Part shown: positions 22,400 through 34,209 of the stretch, piece by piece
Position numbering within the stretch: the first letter of the stretch is position 1
Layout: each line of letters opens with the position of its first letter
From: Tetradesmus obliquus
Lineage: Eukaryota; Chlorophyta; Chlorophyceae; Sphaeropleales; Scenedesmaceae
Reading direction: 5' to 3'
Assembly (NCBI GenBank): GCA_030272155.1
Contig: CP126198.1
Location: 1,612,001-1,676,000 of the forward strand
Length of the DNA: 64,000 bases
Program-made: the position numbers and the translations under genes
The notes under the pieces: generated by a model
Told to the model about the DNA's origin: nothing
Database searches by the model: none
The model's input: the letters and a program-made list of their open reading frames with translations, nothing else

Positions 22400-25264
22400 C
22401 TCAGCAGCAGCAGCAGCAGCAGCAGCTGCAACCTCAGCAGCAGCAGCAGCAGCAGCAGCAGGAAGAGCTGAAGCAGCTGCAGCAGCGCATACAAGAGCTG
22501 CGTGATTTGGTGTGCACCGGCAGCTGGGGCGCAGTGCGCAAGGCCTTGTCGCATGCGCATGGCACGCTGCACTCACAGGCTTGTCAGATGCTGTGGCAGC
22601 CAGGGTGGACCAGCGGCTGCGCCAAAACACTGGGCGAGGAGTGCGAGCAGCTGTTCTCCTATCTCTCTAGGTTTTCTGGCACAACGCGGAACCAGAGCTC
22701 AGCAGGTGGGTGCGCATGCTACTTTTTGCTCGCCAGGTACCCAGCTTTTTACTTGGCACTAGTTGTCCTAGGGTTACAGCTGACAAGCGCTGCCCGATGG
22801 GCATGTTGCTGCATCACATCTGATGTTGCTGCAGGCTCCTCAGATGCTCTGACTGAGGCGGCACTGCACTTTGGCCGCCAGAAGCGGGCAAAGCAGGCTC
22901 TGCTGCTGGTCCAGCGCTACAAGAAGTTCAAGGAGCAGGAGACCAAGGCGGAGGCTGAGCTGCAGAAGCAGCTGGCCAGCCTTGAGCAGACACCGCCACA
23001 GGACAGGGAGCAGCTGGTGCGGGACCTGCATGATGAGCTGCGGGCCATGGCGCGAGGTGCGACCACAATCACTGTTGCCCTATTTCTTGGTAGTTATGTA
23101 CTTGCCGACTGCAGCTGTGCCGCCAACGCTGGAGGTGCCTGCAGCAGCACTGCGCATGCCTGCAACAGCTGCTGCTGCAGCAGCAACTTGGTGCATCCTG
23201 TGCTTCTTCGTTGTACTTGCAGTGCAATGGCTGAATGCAGACGTGCAGCGTCAGGCGTGCAAGTGTTCAGCAACCTCATGTACTTGACTGATGACCCTGT
23301 TGTATACTGCTGCCGCAACTGTGTTATCTGCAATGTGTGCATTTGTAGATGAGGTGAAGGGTGATCGTTCCCAGCAGCAGAAACTGCTGCAGCAGTTTGC
23401 AGATGCTGTGCGTGCACGTGATGCGCATGCGCTGTCAGCCTACATGAGCGCTGCAACACTGGGCTCTGGCGTGCAGCAGGTGCTGGCCTCCCGTGTCATT
23501 GCTGGTGTCTGGGACGCCAACACATACCTGCTGCACGACATGGCCACAAAGCTGGTCGTCAGTGCACAAACCAGCAGGTGAGCAGCATGCTGCGCGCCGT
23601 CCAAAGTGCCATATGCCGTGTAACTGAGCCCCTGCCTTTGGACTTGGCTGGCGTGGCTGTAACAGCGATAACCTTTTAGGTGTGGCGATTTGCTGCTGCT
23701 TATGTTGCTGCTGCTGGTGGTAGTGGCACCAAAACAGTGTTTTGGCATTCCATTGATGCTGCAGGCTGCAAGCTGAGGCGGCCAATCAGCTGATTGAGCA
23801 GAACTTCGCGCCAGCTGTGCAGGCCAGCCTCGCCCGCCTGCAGAACACAATTGAGAGCACATGCTACAACCTGAAGAAGCAGGAGGTCAAGCGCGCTGCA
23901 GTTGCTGGTGAGTGTGGTGGTGTGACGCAGTCAAGCATTGGCGGCAAACCACCACCACTGCATCCTTTTGCAACGGCTGTGGCTTCTGGTGCTGCTTGGT
24001 GACAAGGTTTGTACAGGTGTACATGCCACTCACTATCTTGCTGTCTGTTGCATGCCATGCGTGTGCCATCGTCTTTGCAGCGGAACCCAAAGAGCGCAAG
24101 CGCTGCAACAAGAAGTGCGCTGAAATTACGAAGAACCTCGCCAAGCTGGTGGAACAGTACAACCTGCTGGTTCAGCAGTACAACGCCATCCCGCAGCAGC
24201 AGCAGCAGCTTCAGCCCACAACACTGGATGCTCTCAAGAAGCAGGAGTTCTGTTGGGCTAATGAGCACCAAGGTGAGCAAGCAGCCGCTGCTGCTGCCGG
24301 ATACCCACGTGCAAACTTGACAGCATGCGGGGGAGAGGCATGGCAGCATTGCAGTGCTTCTTGTGCCAAATCCGGCCATGGCATGTCTTACCTGTGCTTG
24401 CTTTTATCTTTTCTGTCATCTGTAATGGGTGAACCACGTGCGTTTTCTTGTAACGTCATACACCAGCTGTTCCTATCACAACCTTTGTTCACTGCACTAA
24501 CAAGAGGTGCCGTGCGCTGCCGCCTTCTTACAGCTCAGCAAGGCGGCAAGTTGCGGCTCTATGGCGTGGCGCGCTCCATCGCCCTGTGTGAAGCAGACAA
24601 CGAGGTGCGGCGCATCAAGGAGGAGCTGGATCTGCTGCCGCGGGAAATGCGCGCTCACCTTCGGTACTTGCAGCAGCTGCTGGCAAAGCAGAGCAATATT
24701 GAGGCAGCACTGCTTGCTGCTGCGCAGGTGCCTGCTGCTGCGCAGGTGCCTGCTGCTGCGCAGGTGCCTGCTGCTGCGCAGGTGCCTGCTGCGGCGCAGG
24801 TGCCTGCTGCGGCGCAGGTGCCTGCTGCGGCGCAGGTGCCTGCTGCGGCGCAGGTGCCTGCTGCGGCGCAGGTGCCTGCTGCGGCGCAGGTGCCTGCTGC
24901 TGCGCAGGTGCCTGCTGCGGCGCAGGTGCCTGCTGAGGCGCAGGTGCCTGCTGCTCAGCTGCAAGCGGCGGCTGGCGGTGTTGTCGCAGCCGGCTATGTT
25001 CAGCTGAGCGGCACGGGGCGCTACCAGGCATCAGCTGTGCAGCTGCTTGAGAGTGGCAGAGCAGTCAGCGGGGCCCTTAGCTATGTGCGCTTGGGCGGGC
25101 TGGAAGCGCAGCAGCTGCTGTCAAGGTCCCTAAGGCTGTTTGGCAGCCTACAAGTTGATGGAGTGTTGAACGGGCATGTTGACGCAGAGCAGGAAGAACC
25201 TGACAGCGAAGGTAGTGGCTATGCTCCTGACAGCGATGATGAGGTTATTGCGGTTACTGCTTGA
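19530..25264 (+). CDS. Kyakuja/Dileera/Zisupton (KDZ) family DDE transposase
   Basis: A multi-exon gene. The Gln-rich N-terminal exon (19530-20161) ends in CSVCQQTGC. Exon 2 (20252-20403) adds CFTC..C..CDSCDTQRH..H and exon 3 (20492-20593) CTGCRQSGC; these three exons join in phase. A fourth Cys cluster (CTSC..CVCG) follows at about 20781-20970. The catalytic core includes ALLQLWDSMRLCNP (21130-21180), CPACSEGMAGVHIDANMKLF (21452-21511), GERYGYAFHI and HIDIMCKW (22210-22310), HAHGTLHSQ and GEECEQLFSYLSRFS (22555-22680). These match the KDZ pattern of D (IDAN), D (DIMCK) and E (GEECE). Downstream are coiled-coil-like exons and an AAQVPA hexapeptide array before the TGA at 25262. No frame-breaking lesion was seen, so it may be intact. 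KDZ elements are cut-and-paste transposons common in chlorophytes and fungi; terminal repeats were not found. The GCN-like poly-Gln run at 22362-22460 is strain-variable sequence at best. Confidence 0.85.
24716..24953 (+). repeat. 18-bp tandem array encoding AAQVPA
   Basis: About 13 units of an 18-bp repeat (CAGGTGCCTGCTGCTGCG and one-base variants) sit in frame in the KDZ transposase C-terminal region and encode repeated AAQVPA, with one AEQ-type variant near the end. Variants cluster in blocks, as expected of slippage or unequal exchange. Confidence 0.95.
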
Positions 25265-27181
25265 CTGACTTGGCCAAGCACAGTCTGATGGACTGGCTGC
25301 ATATGCGTCCTTGTATGAACCACCGCTGTTGTGACCATGGCTGCTTTGTTTGTTGGGCAGCTGCTGCACATGTACTGTAGTTGTGATTGGGTGTACAATG
25401 AGGGCTTTTCTGCGCAGTGCTGCACATGTACTGTAGTTGTGAATGGGTGTACAATGAGGCTTCCTTCAACGTTGCGCACGTGTCAACTCTTTTACAGGTG
25501 CACAGCTGTGCAACCGGATCCAGCAGCAACTTTGTAACCTTGCCTTTTGTCATTTTGTATTCAAATAAAATGAGTTGCGGCGCACCGTGTTTTTGCAGGT
25601 GACGTCTGCTGCGTTTGAAAACACAGATTAAATTTGATATGTATTCAATGGTAACATGATCAAGGAGGAGGATGGCATGTGTCGTCTTGCATGACCAGCT
25701 TAACCGTTAAGCAGGCTGCAAGCGAGCAATATGTTGCGTTCAGCCATTGCAACGTGTATTGTCTTCTGCAGTTCTCCTTTCTGCAAGCACCCAAGCACAA
25801 TTTAGACGCTTGGCAGGCACGCATGTCCTGTTGCCAACAGTCACTGAGTGACTCAGTCATAGTACGTCATCATCCCACAGCTGCCTACAAAGGAGCAGAA
25901 GACCGTCAGTGCCGTTGCCCCCCAGGCCATCGTGGCTACTGAGGGCGGCACTGACCAAGTTTTCTTTTGAATACAGGTAATACCAGAACAAGTAGGAGGA
26001 GCAGCAGCACCACAACATTGGAGTTGCAGCAGCCATGCTGGTCCTGGGGGGCCCCTTGTTGCTATGTGAGTACGCATTATGTTGCATGAAATGATATACC
26101 TAAAATGATTGACCTGCTTGCACGTTATAACCCTTGCATATAGCTGCCTCTACTCTGGGATATGGACAGTCATGTTACCCATCAAGCCATCGACGTGAGG
26201 CATGAAAATCAGCAGCCTTTATTAGTTACCAGTTACCAAAGTAGGCCCAATAGCAAGTTGTGGTTCCACTTTGACAGCAGACAGTACCCCGAACAAGTGA
26301 ATAGCAGGAGAAGCTCCGCACAAGCAGCACACATGGTGGCGGGGGCGCCCTTTCAGTCATGTGAGTGCCGCATTGTGTTGCATTGTATTCCTGCAATCTG
26401 CAAGTCCAGCAACTCTTCAAAGTCTACTAGCGTAATGGTAATGGTAACGGTGATCGGTAGCTGTATTTGACTGGGGCAGCAGCGATGGTCGAGGCAGACA
26501 TGTGGTGTGGCAACTGTCAGCTGTGAACCTTGCAGGCCCCTGAATGAGGTAGGGCTGTGAGCGCTGCGACCACCGTGCTGGCAGCGTGCTGTGTTGCGCA
26601 AAGGGCGTTCACCATCTCATCTACTGTGCTGAACAACATGCCATACCAACGCATGTTGTGCTGCTGGGCCTGCACCTTGCGTGCCCTGACCATCATGGCA
26701 ACTACGCTGTATTCAACTGACCCCTGAATTTGACTGCAGTGTTGCACCCCCAAGCTTTACTCTTCACCAACTTTTGTATGAAACGATTGGTAGCGTTGCG
26801 AATGCTGCCTGCTCAGGTGGCATGAACAGGATGGACCTACACAGCACAAGGTGAGCAGCTATGCAGACACCAGGGCCCTTCGGGATTCTGTAACATACTG
26901 ATTCTGTCCTTATACAACTCTGGACCCTATGTACCGGATACATGTGGGTAGCAAACAAGCATGGCACTGCTGCCAGACCTTTTGTGCAGCTTGTCTTGTC
27001 GTTGGCTGTACTACCTGCAACGGTAGCGTTCCCAGCAGCTAGCTGCTGTCTGCTTGCGTTCGAAAGCGAATTGAATTCACCGAGCAGGTGCAGCAGCAAT
27101 TTCATGCTTCGCGCATGTTCCGCATGCATGGGGGTGTCTCCTCACCTGCTGCAACACCACATGCACTCAGCAATGGCCAAA
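25265..27181. other. intergenic stretch after the KDZ gene
   Basis: Probably begins with the 3' untranslated region of the transposase gene (TGTAA at about 25533 is a green-algal-type polyadenylation signal). A 43-bp sequence at 25363 is repeated at 25419 (period 56). No convincing coding exon was recognised. A short match to the retroelement tail (AATGGTAACATGAT) occurs at about 25649. Confidence 0.4.
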
Positions 27182-28501
27182 CAGCTATGCGCAAGCAGCC
27201 GCACGCCAAACAGCTATGCGCAAGCAGCCGCACGCCACACAGCTATGCGCAAGCAGCCGCACACCACACAGCTATGCGCAAGCAGCCGCACACCACACAG
27301 CTATGCGCAAGCAGCCGCACGCCACACAGCTATGCGCAAGCAGCCGCACGCCAAACAGCTATGCGCAAGCAGCCGCACACCACACAGCTGTGCGCAAGCA
27401 GCCGCACGCCACACAGCTATGCGCAAGCAGCCGCACGCCACACAGCTATGCGCAAGCAGCCGCACGCCAAACAGCTATGCGCAAGCAGCCGCACGCCACA
27501 CAGCTGTGCGCAAGCAGCCGCACGCCAAACAGCTATGCGCAAGCAACCGCACACCACACAGCTATGCGCAAGCAGCCGCACACCACACAGCTATGCGCAA
27601 GCAGCCGCACGCCACACAGCTATGCGCAAGCAGCCGCACGCCAAACAGCTATGCGCAAGCAACCGCACACCACACAGCTGTGCGCAAGCAGCCGCACGCC
27701 ACACAGCTATGCGCAAGCAGCCGCACGCCAAACAGCTATGCGCAAGCAACCGCACACCACACAGCTATGCGCAAGCAGCCGCACGCCACACAGCTATGCG
27801 CAAGCAACCGCACACCACACAGCTATGCGCAAGCAGCCGCACGCCACACAGCTATGCGCAAGCAGCCGCACACCACACAGCTGTGCGCAAGCAGCCGCAC
27901 GCCACACAGCTATGCGCAAGCAGCCGCACGCCAAACAGCTGTGCGCAAGCAGCCGCACACCACACAGCTATGCGCAAGCAGCCGCACGCCAAACAGCTGT
28001 GCGCAAGCAGCCGCACGCCAAACAGCTATGCGCAAGCAGCCGCACGCCACACAGCTATGCGCAAGCAGCCGCACACCACACAGCTATGCGCAAGCAGCCG
28101 CACACCACACAGCTATGCGCAAGCAGCCGCACGCCACACAGCTATGCGCAAGCAGCCGCACGCCAAACAGCTATGCGCAAGCAGCCGCACGCCACACAGC
28201 TGTGCGCAAGCAGCCGCACGCCAAACAGCTATGCGCAAGCAACCGCACACCACACAGCTATGCGCAAGCAGCCGCACGCCACACAGCTATGCGCAAGCAG
28301 CCGCACACCACACAGCTATGCGCAAGCAACCGCACACCACACAGCTATGCGCAAGCAGCCGCACGCCACACAGCTATGCGCAAGCAGCCGCACACCACAC
28401 AGCTATGCGCAAGCAACCGCACACCACACAGCTATGCGCAAGCAGCCGCACGCCAAACAGCTATGCGCAAGCAGCCGCACACCACACAGCTGTGCGCAAG
28501 C
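27182..28501 (+). repeat. 29-bp minisatellite, 45 units
   Basis: Forty-five complete head-to-tail units of 29 bp, starting at 27182 and 28487 for the first and last, of the form CAGCTATGCGCAAGCAGCCG followed by CACGCCAAA. Variation is limited to a few positions (A/G in CTATG versus CTGTG, AGC/AAC, CGCC/CACC, AAA/ACA). Because 29 is not a multiple of 3 and the unit has no stop in any forward frame, all three forward frames stay open for 450-520 codons; that is a by-product of the repeat and not evidence of a gene. Confidence 0.98.
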
Positions 28502-28504
28502 GGC

Positions 28505-29172
28505 CTGTAGCCCAAGCAAATCCGGGACACAGATTTTCATACTGGCAGGCAGCACAAGTGGGCCAGGCGCACACATTTAGCTAAACTGCCCCGGCATTCG
28601 AATTGCCTTGCAGGGCTACCAGCTGCGGCGGCAACTGCGCTACCGGCAATCAGGTGACTGGCAAACAAAATACTCACACCAGGCCTCAGCTGTATGGGAT
28701 GCTACCACTGCTGGAGGCAACACATGCCAGGGGTGCTGGAATTGAAAACAATATCCTGCAGTGTAATGCCCAGGGTTCAGAGCAGATGAGCACAACACAG
28801 CTGCAACAAGACACGCGCGCTCTGCATAAAAGCGCAGCATGTGTTCACGGAACATTCCAGCATGGGGCCAGTGCCTAGTAACAACGCACTGTTGTGACTT
28901 GCTTACTACTGCGACACCCACGACACAATGCAGCGTGCATGTACAACGCAGTCGGATGCATCGCACGCGCACAGCTGCTTACGTCTAGAGCACCTCACTT
29001 GTAACCACTGCGTGAACAGCAGAAGCCAAAAATTGCTGTGCTTGGCCAGCATGTGGCCAATTGTCTTCACACTCATATGCACTGTGCCGACAGGTCGTAC
29101 GCCAGTGCAACGTTCGTGCAGCAGTCATGCCTGCCTGTGTGGAGCCTCCAGGCTCCACACAGCCATTGTTAC
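28505..29172. other. spacer between minisatellite and unknown gene
   Basis: No gene recognised. It may contain further 3' exons of the minus-strand gene above 29173, because that gene shows a good donor (CTCAG then GTAACA) at 29173. Confidence 0.35.
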
Positions 29173-29815
29173 CTGAGCGCACAGGTCAAGGTCCAGGCTC
29201 ACCAATGCGTCGTGCTTAAAGGAATACTGGCCATTTTCAACCACCTGGCAGGCCAAGTGATACGCCGGCTGTGCATCACAGCCTTGGCTGACCAGCAACA
29301 CCAATTCCGGGCTTGGCTGCTGGTGCATTGCAGCGATCTGGTGCCGGTACCGAAGCTGCGCCTCCCCAACGCCTGTAGCAGCGGCTCGCTCAAGCCTGAC
29401 AAATTCACAACATCGAAGTTGCAGGTCTTCAGCTGCTGCTCAAAGATGAGCCTGTTTGAAGGGAATGGCTGCCCTACCACACCGCTTACGCCGCCTGCTG
29501 CATTACCCTGCTGCTGCAGCGCCTGCTGCTGCAGCAGCGCCTGCTGCTGCTGCTGCTGCTGCTGCGCCGGCTGTTGCTGTTGCATCAGGCTGGCCACACC
29601 GCCTGCAGCAGCGCCAAAGGTAAAGTTGCCCGCAGCAGCAGCCTGTGCGGCGTATCCATGCTGCTGCTGCGCCTGCTGCTGCTGGTGCGCCTGCTGCTGC
29701 TGCTGCTGCTGCTGCCGCTGCGCCTGCTGCTGTTGCTGTTGCATCAGGCTGGCCGCACTGCCTGCAGCAGCGCCAAAGGTGAAGTTGCCCGCAGCAGTAG
29801 CCTGTGCGGCGTATC

Positions 29816-29847
<32 letters not shown>

Positions 29848-29920
29848 CCCATCAGGCCGGGGCCAGCTGCAGCAGCGCTAAAGTTGAATGTGCCCGCTAC
29901 AGCAGCCTGTGCGGCGTATC

Positions 29921-29958
<38 letters not shown>

Positions 29959-30050
29959 GCCTGCTGCTGCTGCTGTCCCATCAGGCCAGCGCCAGCTGCA
30001 GCAGCGCCAAAGATGAATGTGCCCGCAGCAGCGGCATGTGTGGCGTCACC

Positions 30051-30081
<31 letters not shown>

Positions 30082-32303
30082 GCTTGCTGCTGTGCTGCTG
30101 CAGCGCCAGGCATGGCCCCTGCCGACTGCTGCTGCTGTTGTTGCCCACCTGCGCCAGCGTTGGCTGCTGCTGCCTGCTGGGTTGCGCCTGCCTGGTGCAG
30201 TTCCTGCAGGTCAGCAAAAAGGCGGTTTAGTTAAGAGCCCGCTTCAGAATGCTCGTCGTCGCTGCACATGTTTTGCAACGACGCAAATATGTTTTCACCA
30301 TGCTTAGAATCATCCTATTTACTATACCCCGAAAAACAATGTGCACTTCGCGCATGTGTTGCAAAACCACACTGCCCTACCGCTGCCACTGACCTGCAGC
30401 CGTTGATGATGCAGCATGCACGCCTGGCCTGCTAGGTACTCCAGACACATGTTGGCAGCTTGCGAGCCTTGCGCCGGCTTGTCCAGGGCAGCCGTCAGCG
30501 GGCCGCCAGTCCCAGCGGCCACCACACCGATGCTCAGCCCAGAGTCTTCACCAAAGCCGGGCACGCCCAGCTGAGAGATGAATGGTGTGTCCTTGTTGAA
30601 GCAGATGTGCTCCTCGCCCGTCCTGGTGGCAGCTGCTTTACTGTTCATCACACCACACAACACCACCAGCGCCTCCATCCCAAGCGCAGCGGCCAACACC
30701 TTCACCTGTGCACACAGTGACGTACACACAGTGAGCCAGAAGCACAAGCAGCACAATCTGCTGAAAGCCGGCAGCCAGGTGACGAAGCAAATGCGCTTCC
30801 GCAATGAGTAAGTCATAATCAGCTGACAGCTTGGTGTGGGGCTCATGCGCAACCCTAACAGGCCTTGAACTGCATGCTATGGGGTAAGAAGGCGTGCGAA
30901 GGAAGGCGGCCTAGTATCTCTGATGCTAACCCCATATGTGGCGCACTGCAGGTGCTGTGTCGCTAACCACCGTGTGTGACACACTACAGGTGCTGTGCCT
31001 AAAAAAACAGCCTTACCTTTGACATGAGCCGCTGCAGATTGCTGACTGCGTTGCAAGCGGATTTGCGGGTTTGCAGGGGAGGCTGGTCGGCACTGCTGCC
31101 ATTCCATGGCGTCAAGCGCTGCACGTCAGGCTGCACGTCAGGCTGCATGTCAGGCTGCACGTCAGGCTGCACGTCAGGCTGCACGTCACTCTTCGTGGGG
31201 CGCCAGGCGTGCTTGCAGCCTTCAGTTTTGCACTTGGCAGTACTGGACAGCGCAAATCAGGCAGAGGCACAAGGACAATTTGAATGAGACAGACTTGATA
31301 CTGCAGTGAACACAATGGAGGGCTGGTAAGGCTGCCTGTATAACCACACATTGCTGCAGTTAGCCACCAGTCGCTGCAACTCACGCAGGGCCCGCCCAAG
31401 CTCGGCACCCCGGGCACTGCTTCTTTGACAAGGCGTCCTTCTGCTTCTGCGTCAGTTTCCGCTTGCTGCCTTGCCCAGCTGCCGTGTCAGTGGCACCTGC
31501 AAAACACCCGACAAACTCATTTCAGAGGAATGCAGCCATCGAGTAGTTGTGACGGCACCATTGGCTAGCCTGCCAAATGCGGCATGCATAATGTTAATGA
31601 TTCCTACGCCGCGACATTGTACAAACGCATGGGCAGCCATCACAAGCTCATGCACTCTGGCATGACAGCAACATATGCATGGATCGACTCCACACTGAGC
31701 GCTGACAGTGCTACACAGCTGCTCTTGTCTCTCAGTCAACGCGGACGAGCACCTGCCAGCCACCATCGCACCTGCATCGGCTGTTTCTCCTGCTGCTGCC
31801 TCTCCTGCTGCTGCCTCTCCTGCTGCTGCCGCTGCTGCAGCAGACGCTGCTGCTGCTGTACGTTCCTCGCGCCGCTGCTCCTTTATGGCGCCCACTGCGT
31901 CGTAGCAGTGGTCCGCATCTGGGGCCAGGTTTTACTGACCACCAAGACCCCGGACCAATGCACGCTCCACAGCTTGCGCAAATGCAGCCTTGTCTTCAGC
32001 AGACTCTCCACCATAGATGGCAGCCAAGCGAACACCAAGCTCCTGCACGCAGGCAGTACCTGGTCAGCAATCAGCACACCACAGCTGTACTGTTGTCATC
32101 AAGACAACGCTCACCTTCTCGTGATCCTCAGGGCAACACTCGCTGCTCTCAACCAGCAGGTTCAGCAGTACTGCTGTTGGCACTTCTATGTTGGCGATGA
32201 AGCATGTCTTGGGGAACCTGGTTTCTCCATAGCGATCAATATATTGTCTTTTCTTTATCAACGCCTTCCAGCGGTCATACGTCAATTTGCACGCGCCAGA
32301 CAT
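29173..32303 (-). CDS. unrecognised multi-exon gene with Cys/His clusters and Gln-rich tail (3' end unresolved)
   Basis: Start ATG at 32301-32303 (MSGACKLTYDRWKALIKKRQ). Proposed exons, joined with consistent phases: 32115-32303, 31940-32042, 31772-31918, 31385-31496, 31017-31242, 30394-30705 and from 30203 downward. Features in order: acidic DHEK..GGESAEDKAAF; Ala/Glu repeats (GEAAA); basic KRKLTQKQK then CPGC; CKTEGCKH; a DVQP array; a hydrophobic LGMEALVVLCGVM region; then a Gln-rich domain with four GTF/GNF-x-FGAAA units spaced by poly-Gln. The coding frame appears to change between about 29470 and 29390, presumably at an intron, after which ELVLLVSQGCDAQPAYHLACQ reads well to a donor at 29173. 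No known domain recognised. The FG-containing repeats recall nucleoporins only superficially. Confidence 0.6.
31124..31188 (-). repeat. 12-bp tandem array encoding DVQP
   Basis: Five to six units of CACGTCAGGCTG, one with a T substitution, in frame in the minus-strand gene and encoding repeated DVQP (one DMQP). Confidence 0.95.
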
Positions 32304-33105
32304 TCAAACACTGATCAAGCGTGTAATGCGGCCGTTGCTGTGAATTTCAGCAGCTTACCAACAATCACACCGTCTGGATCTCTGATCGACGAGTGCTGAG
32401 GCTGTCGTGCAACAGCAAATGGGCTGGCATTCGCGCCACCGTGTTTCAAACCAGAACTACAACAGCCTGGCGAAAATGCGGTGACAACTCGATTATGCAA
32501 CTTGAAAATTCGACACATGGTTGAATATTGGTATCTTGAATATGTGATGTTCCATCGATTATTCAAGAGGGCCTGGGCTGTGTCGTTGCATGGTTGGCCA
32601 TTGTCAGCGCCTTGCAACTGACACAGCAGTTGCGACCACTACAGCCGAAGCACCATCGCACACTCATGCATTCATGCATGATCCTTGTTGGAAGCATTCT
32701 GCTTCTGGAACCACAACAGCATGCTCTTACAGTCAAATGTAAGCAGCGACACTCACCTCGACAGTCGTGCACTGCGCACAAGTGGGTGCCAAGCCATTTG
32801 GCGTAACATGTCACAAAACACTTGAACAGCTGTTACACCCTAGTTGTGCTGCCGGATTTTGTCACCTGAAACCCTGCACAGCAGCCTTGCGAGGGCCACA
32901 CCATGCTGCAGGGTGTAAAGAACTCACCGCTGCCAGCACAGTAAATCACCTCAAACTGCTTTCCTGCTGTGTGCTGGCTGCTCCTGTGGTGTGCTGGCTG
33001 CGCCGTGTGCTGCCTGCTTTCACGCTGTGCTGGCTGCGTCTGCTATCTGCTGGCTGTAAAACCAATAAAAATAATGCCATTTGTTGCATGCCACGTGCCG
33101 CGCAG
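32304..33105. other. region upstream of the DUF1499 exon
   Basis: Holds the 5' side of the minus-strand unknown gene and, probably, unrecognised 5' exons of the plus-strand DUF1499 gene. A run of related short TGTGCTGGCTGC motifs lies at about 32970-33055. Nothing else was supported. Confidence 0.35.
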
Positions 33106-33243
33106 GTGGGTCTGTTGAAGCTGTTCTATGCAGACATCAAGCCTCTCACCATAGCAGCAGCCGACCCTGCAGCTGTCTATGCAGCAGCGCTAGATGCTGC
33201 AAAGGCAATGCCTCGCTGGGAAGTAACAGCAGAGCAGCCACCA

Positions 33244-33276
<33 letters not shown>

Positions 33277-33809
33277 GCGGCCAGCTTCCAGGCTGTTGCT
33301 ACCACTAAGGCGATGCGGTTCAAAGATGACATAGTTGTGAGGTTTAGGCCAGTGCAGGGCAGGGCTGAAGTGCTGGTGGATGTGCGCTCAAGGAGCAGAA
33401 TTGGCCAGGTGGGTGATGTTGAGCAGCAGAGACAGCAGGCCCAGCTGTGGTGTAGTGACACTGCATGGATGGCTGCTCTGCTATGTCTAACTGCTGTTGA
33501 CAGTAGTTCGAGCTGTTGCATGTTAGCAGTCCACGTGTAAGCAAGCCAGCTGCAGCACCACTGGTTATCGCAACGCCATCTGTTGACAGAGATTTTTCAT
33601 ACAGCATGTAAGCTTGCAAGTATCTTTGTTTCTGATTGCTGTGTGCATGCTGCCAAAACAAAACACCCCCCATGCATCACAGTGCACCCGCCTTGGACAT
33701 TTGGGTATTTCCTGTGCAGGGTGACATAGGGGCCAATGGCGCCAGGATTCTGCAGTATCAGCGCAAGCTGAGTGCCCTGCTGCAAGAGAGGCACCTGAGC
33801 AAGCTGTAA
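33106..33809 (+). CDS. DUF1499-domain protein (5' exons not identified)
   Basis: Two exons join in phase: 33106-33408 (acceptor CGCAG, donor GTGGGT) and 33720-33809 (acceptor GTGCAG, stop TAA at 33807). The product includes ADPAAVYAAALDAAKAMPRWEV, a Ser-rich insert from a CAG tract, MRFKDDIVVRFRP, VLVDVRSRSRIGQ|GDIGANGARI and a short tail. The 'dDvvvRvrp...vDvRSaSRvG.sDlGaNa.Ri' pattern is characteristic of DUF1499, a family of unknown function found in bacteria and, in algae and plants, often organelle-targeted. The start codon and any transit peptide lie upstream and were not identified. Confidence 0.75.
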
Positions 33810-34177
33810 CAGGCAGCAAAGTTTGCAGAAGAGAGCCCCTTCCAGGGCAAAGGAGATTTCTTGGAGTGTCAGTGCAGAGACGGGCTCGATGCAGTTGCAG
33901 CTGGCCAAGGTCTTTCATGAATGCAATTGTCATAGCAGGCAAGGCAATTTTAGTGTGTGCAAGCATTCTATGGCTGTGCTGTATATCATTTCGGTTCAGT
34001 GTGGCACGTGGCTGATGCAGATGTTGCTTTGGCTCAACTTGTTCTGTGATGTTGCTGATCCAAGGTGATGGAAAGGTGATGCTGCGGAGGGCACTGCACT
34101 GAGCAGCGACTGCGCTGTGCTGAGTGTCAGACCTGTAAAACAGCTATTATCCATTACTAAAAAGAAATACGGTCCGT

Positions 34178-34209
<32 letters not shown>

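Noticed and set aside
27182-28501. CRISPR array or a long repeat-protein gene
   Set aside because: Units are directly adjacent with no spacers, so not CRISPR; open frames in all three forward frames follow from the unit sequence and length, so openness is not evidence of coding.
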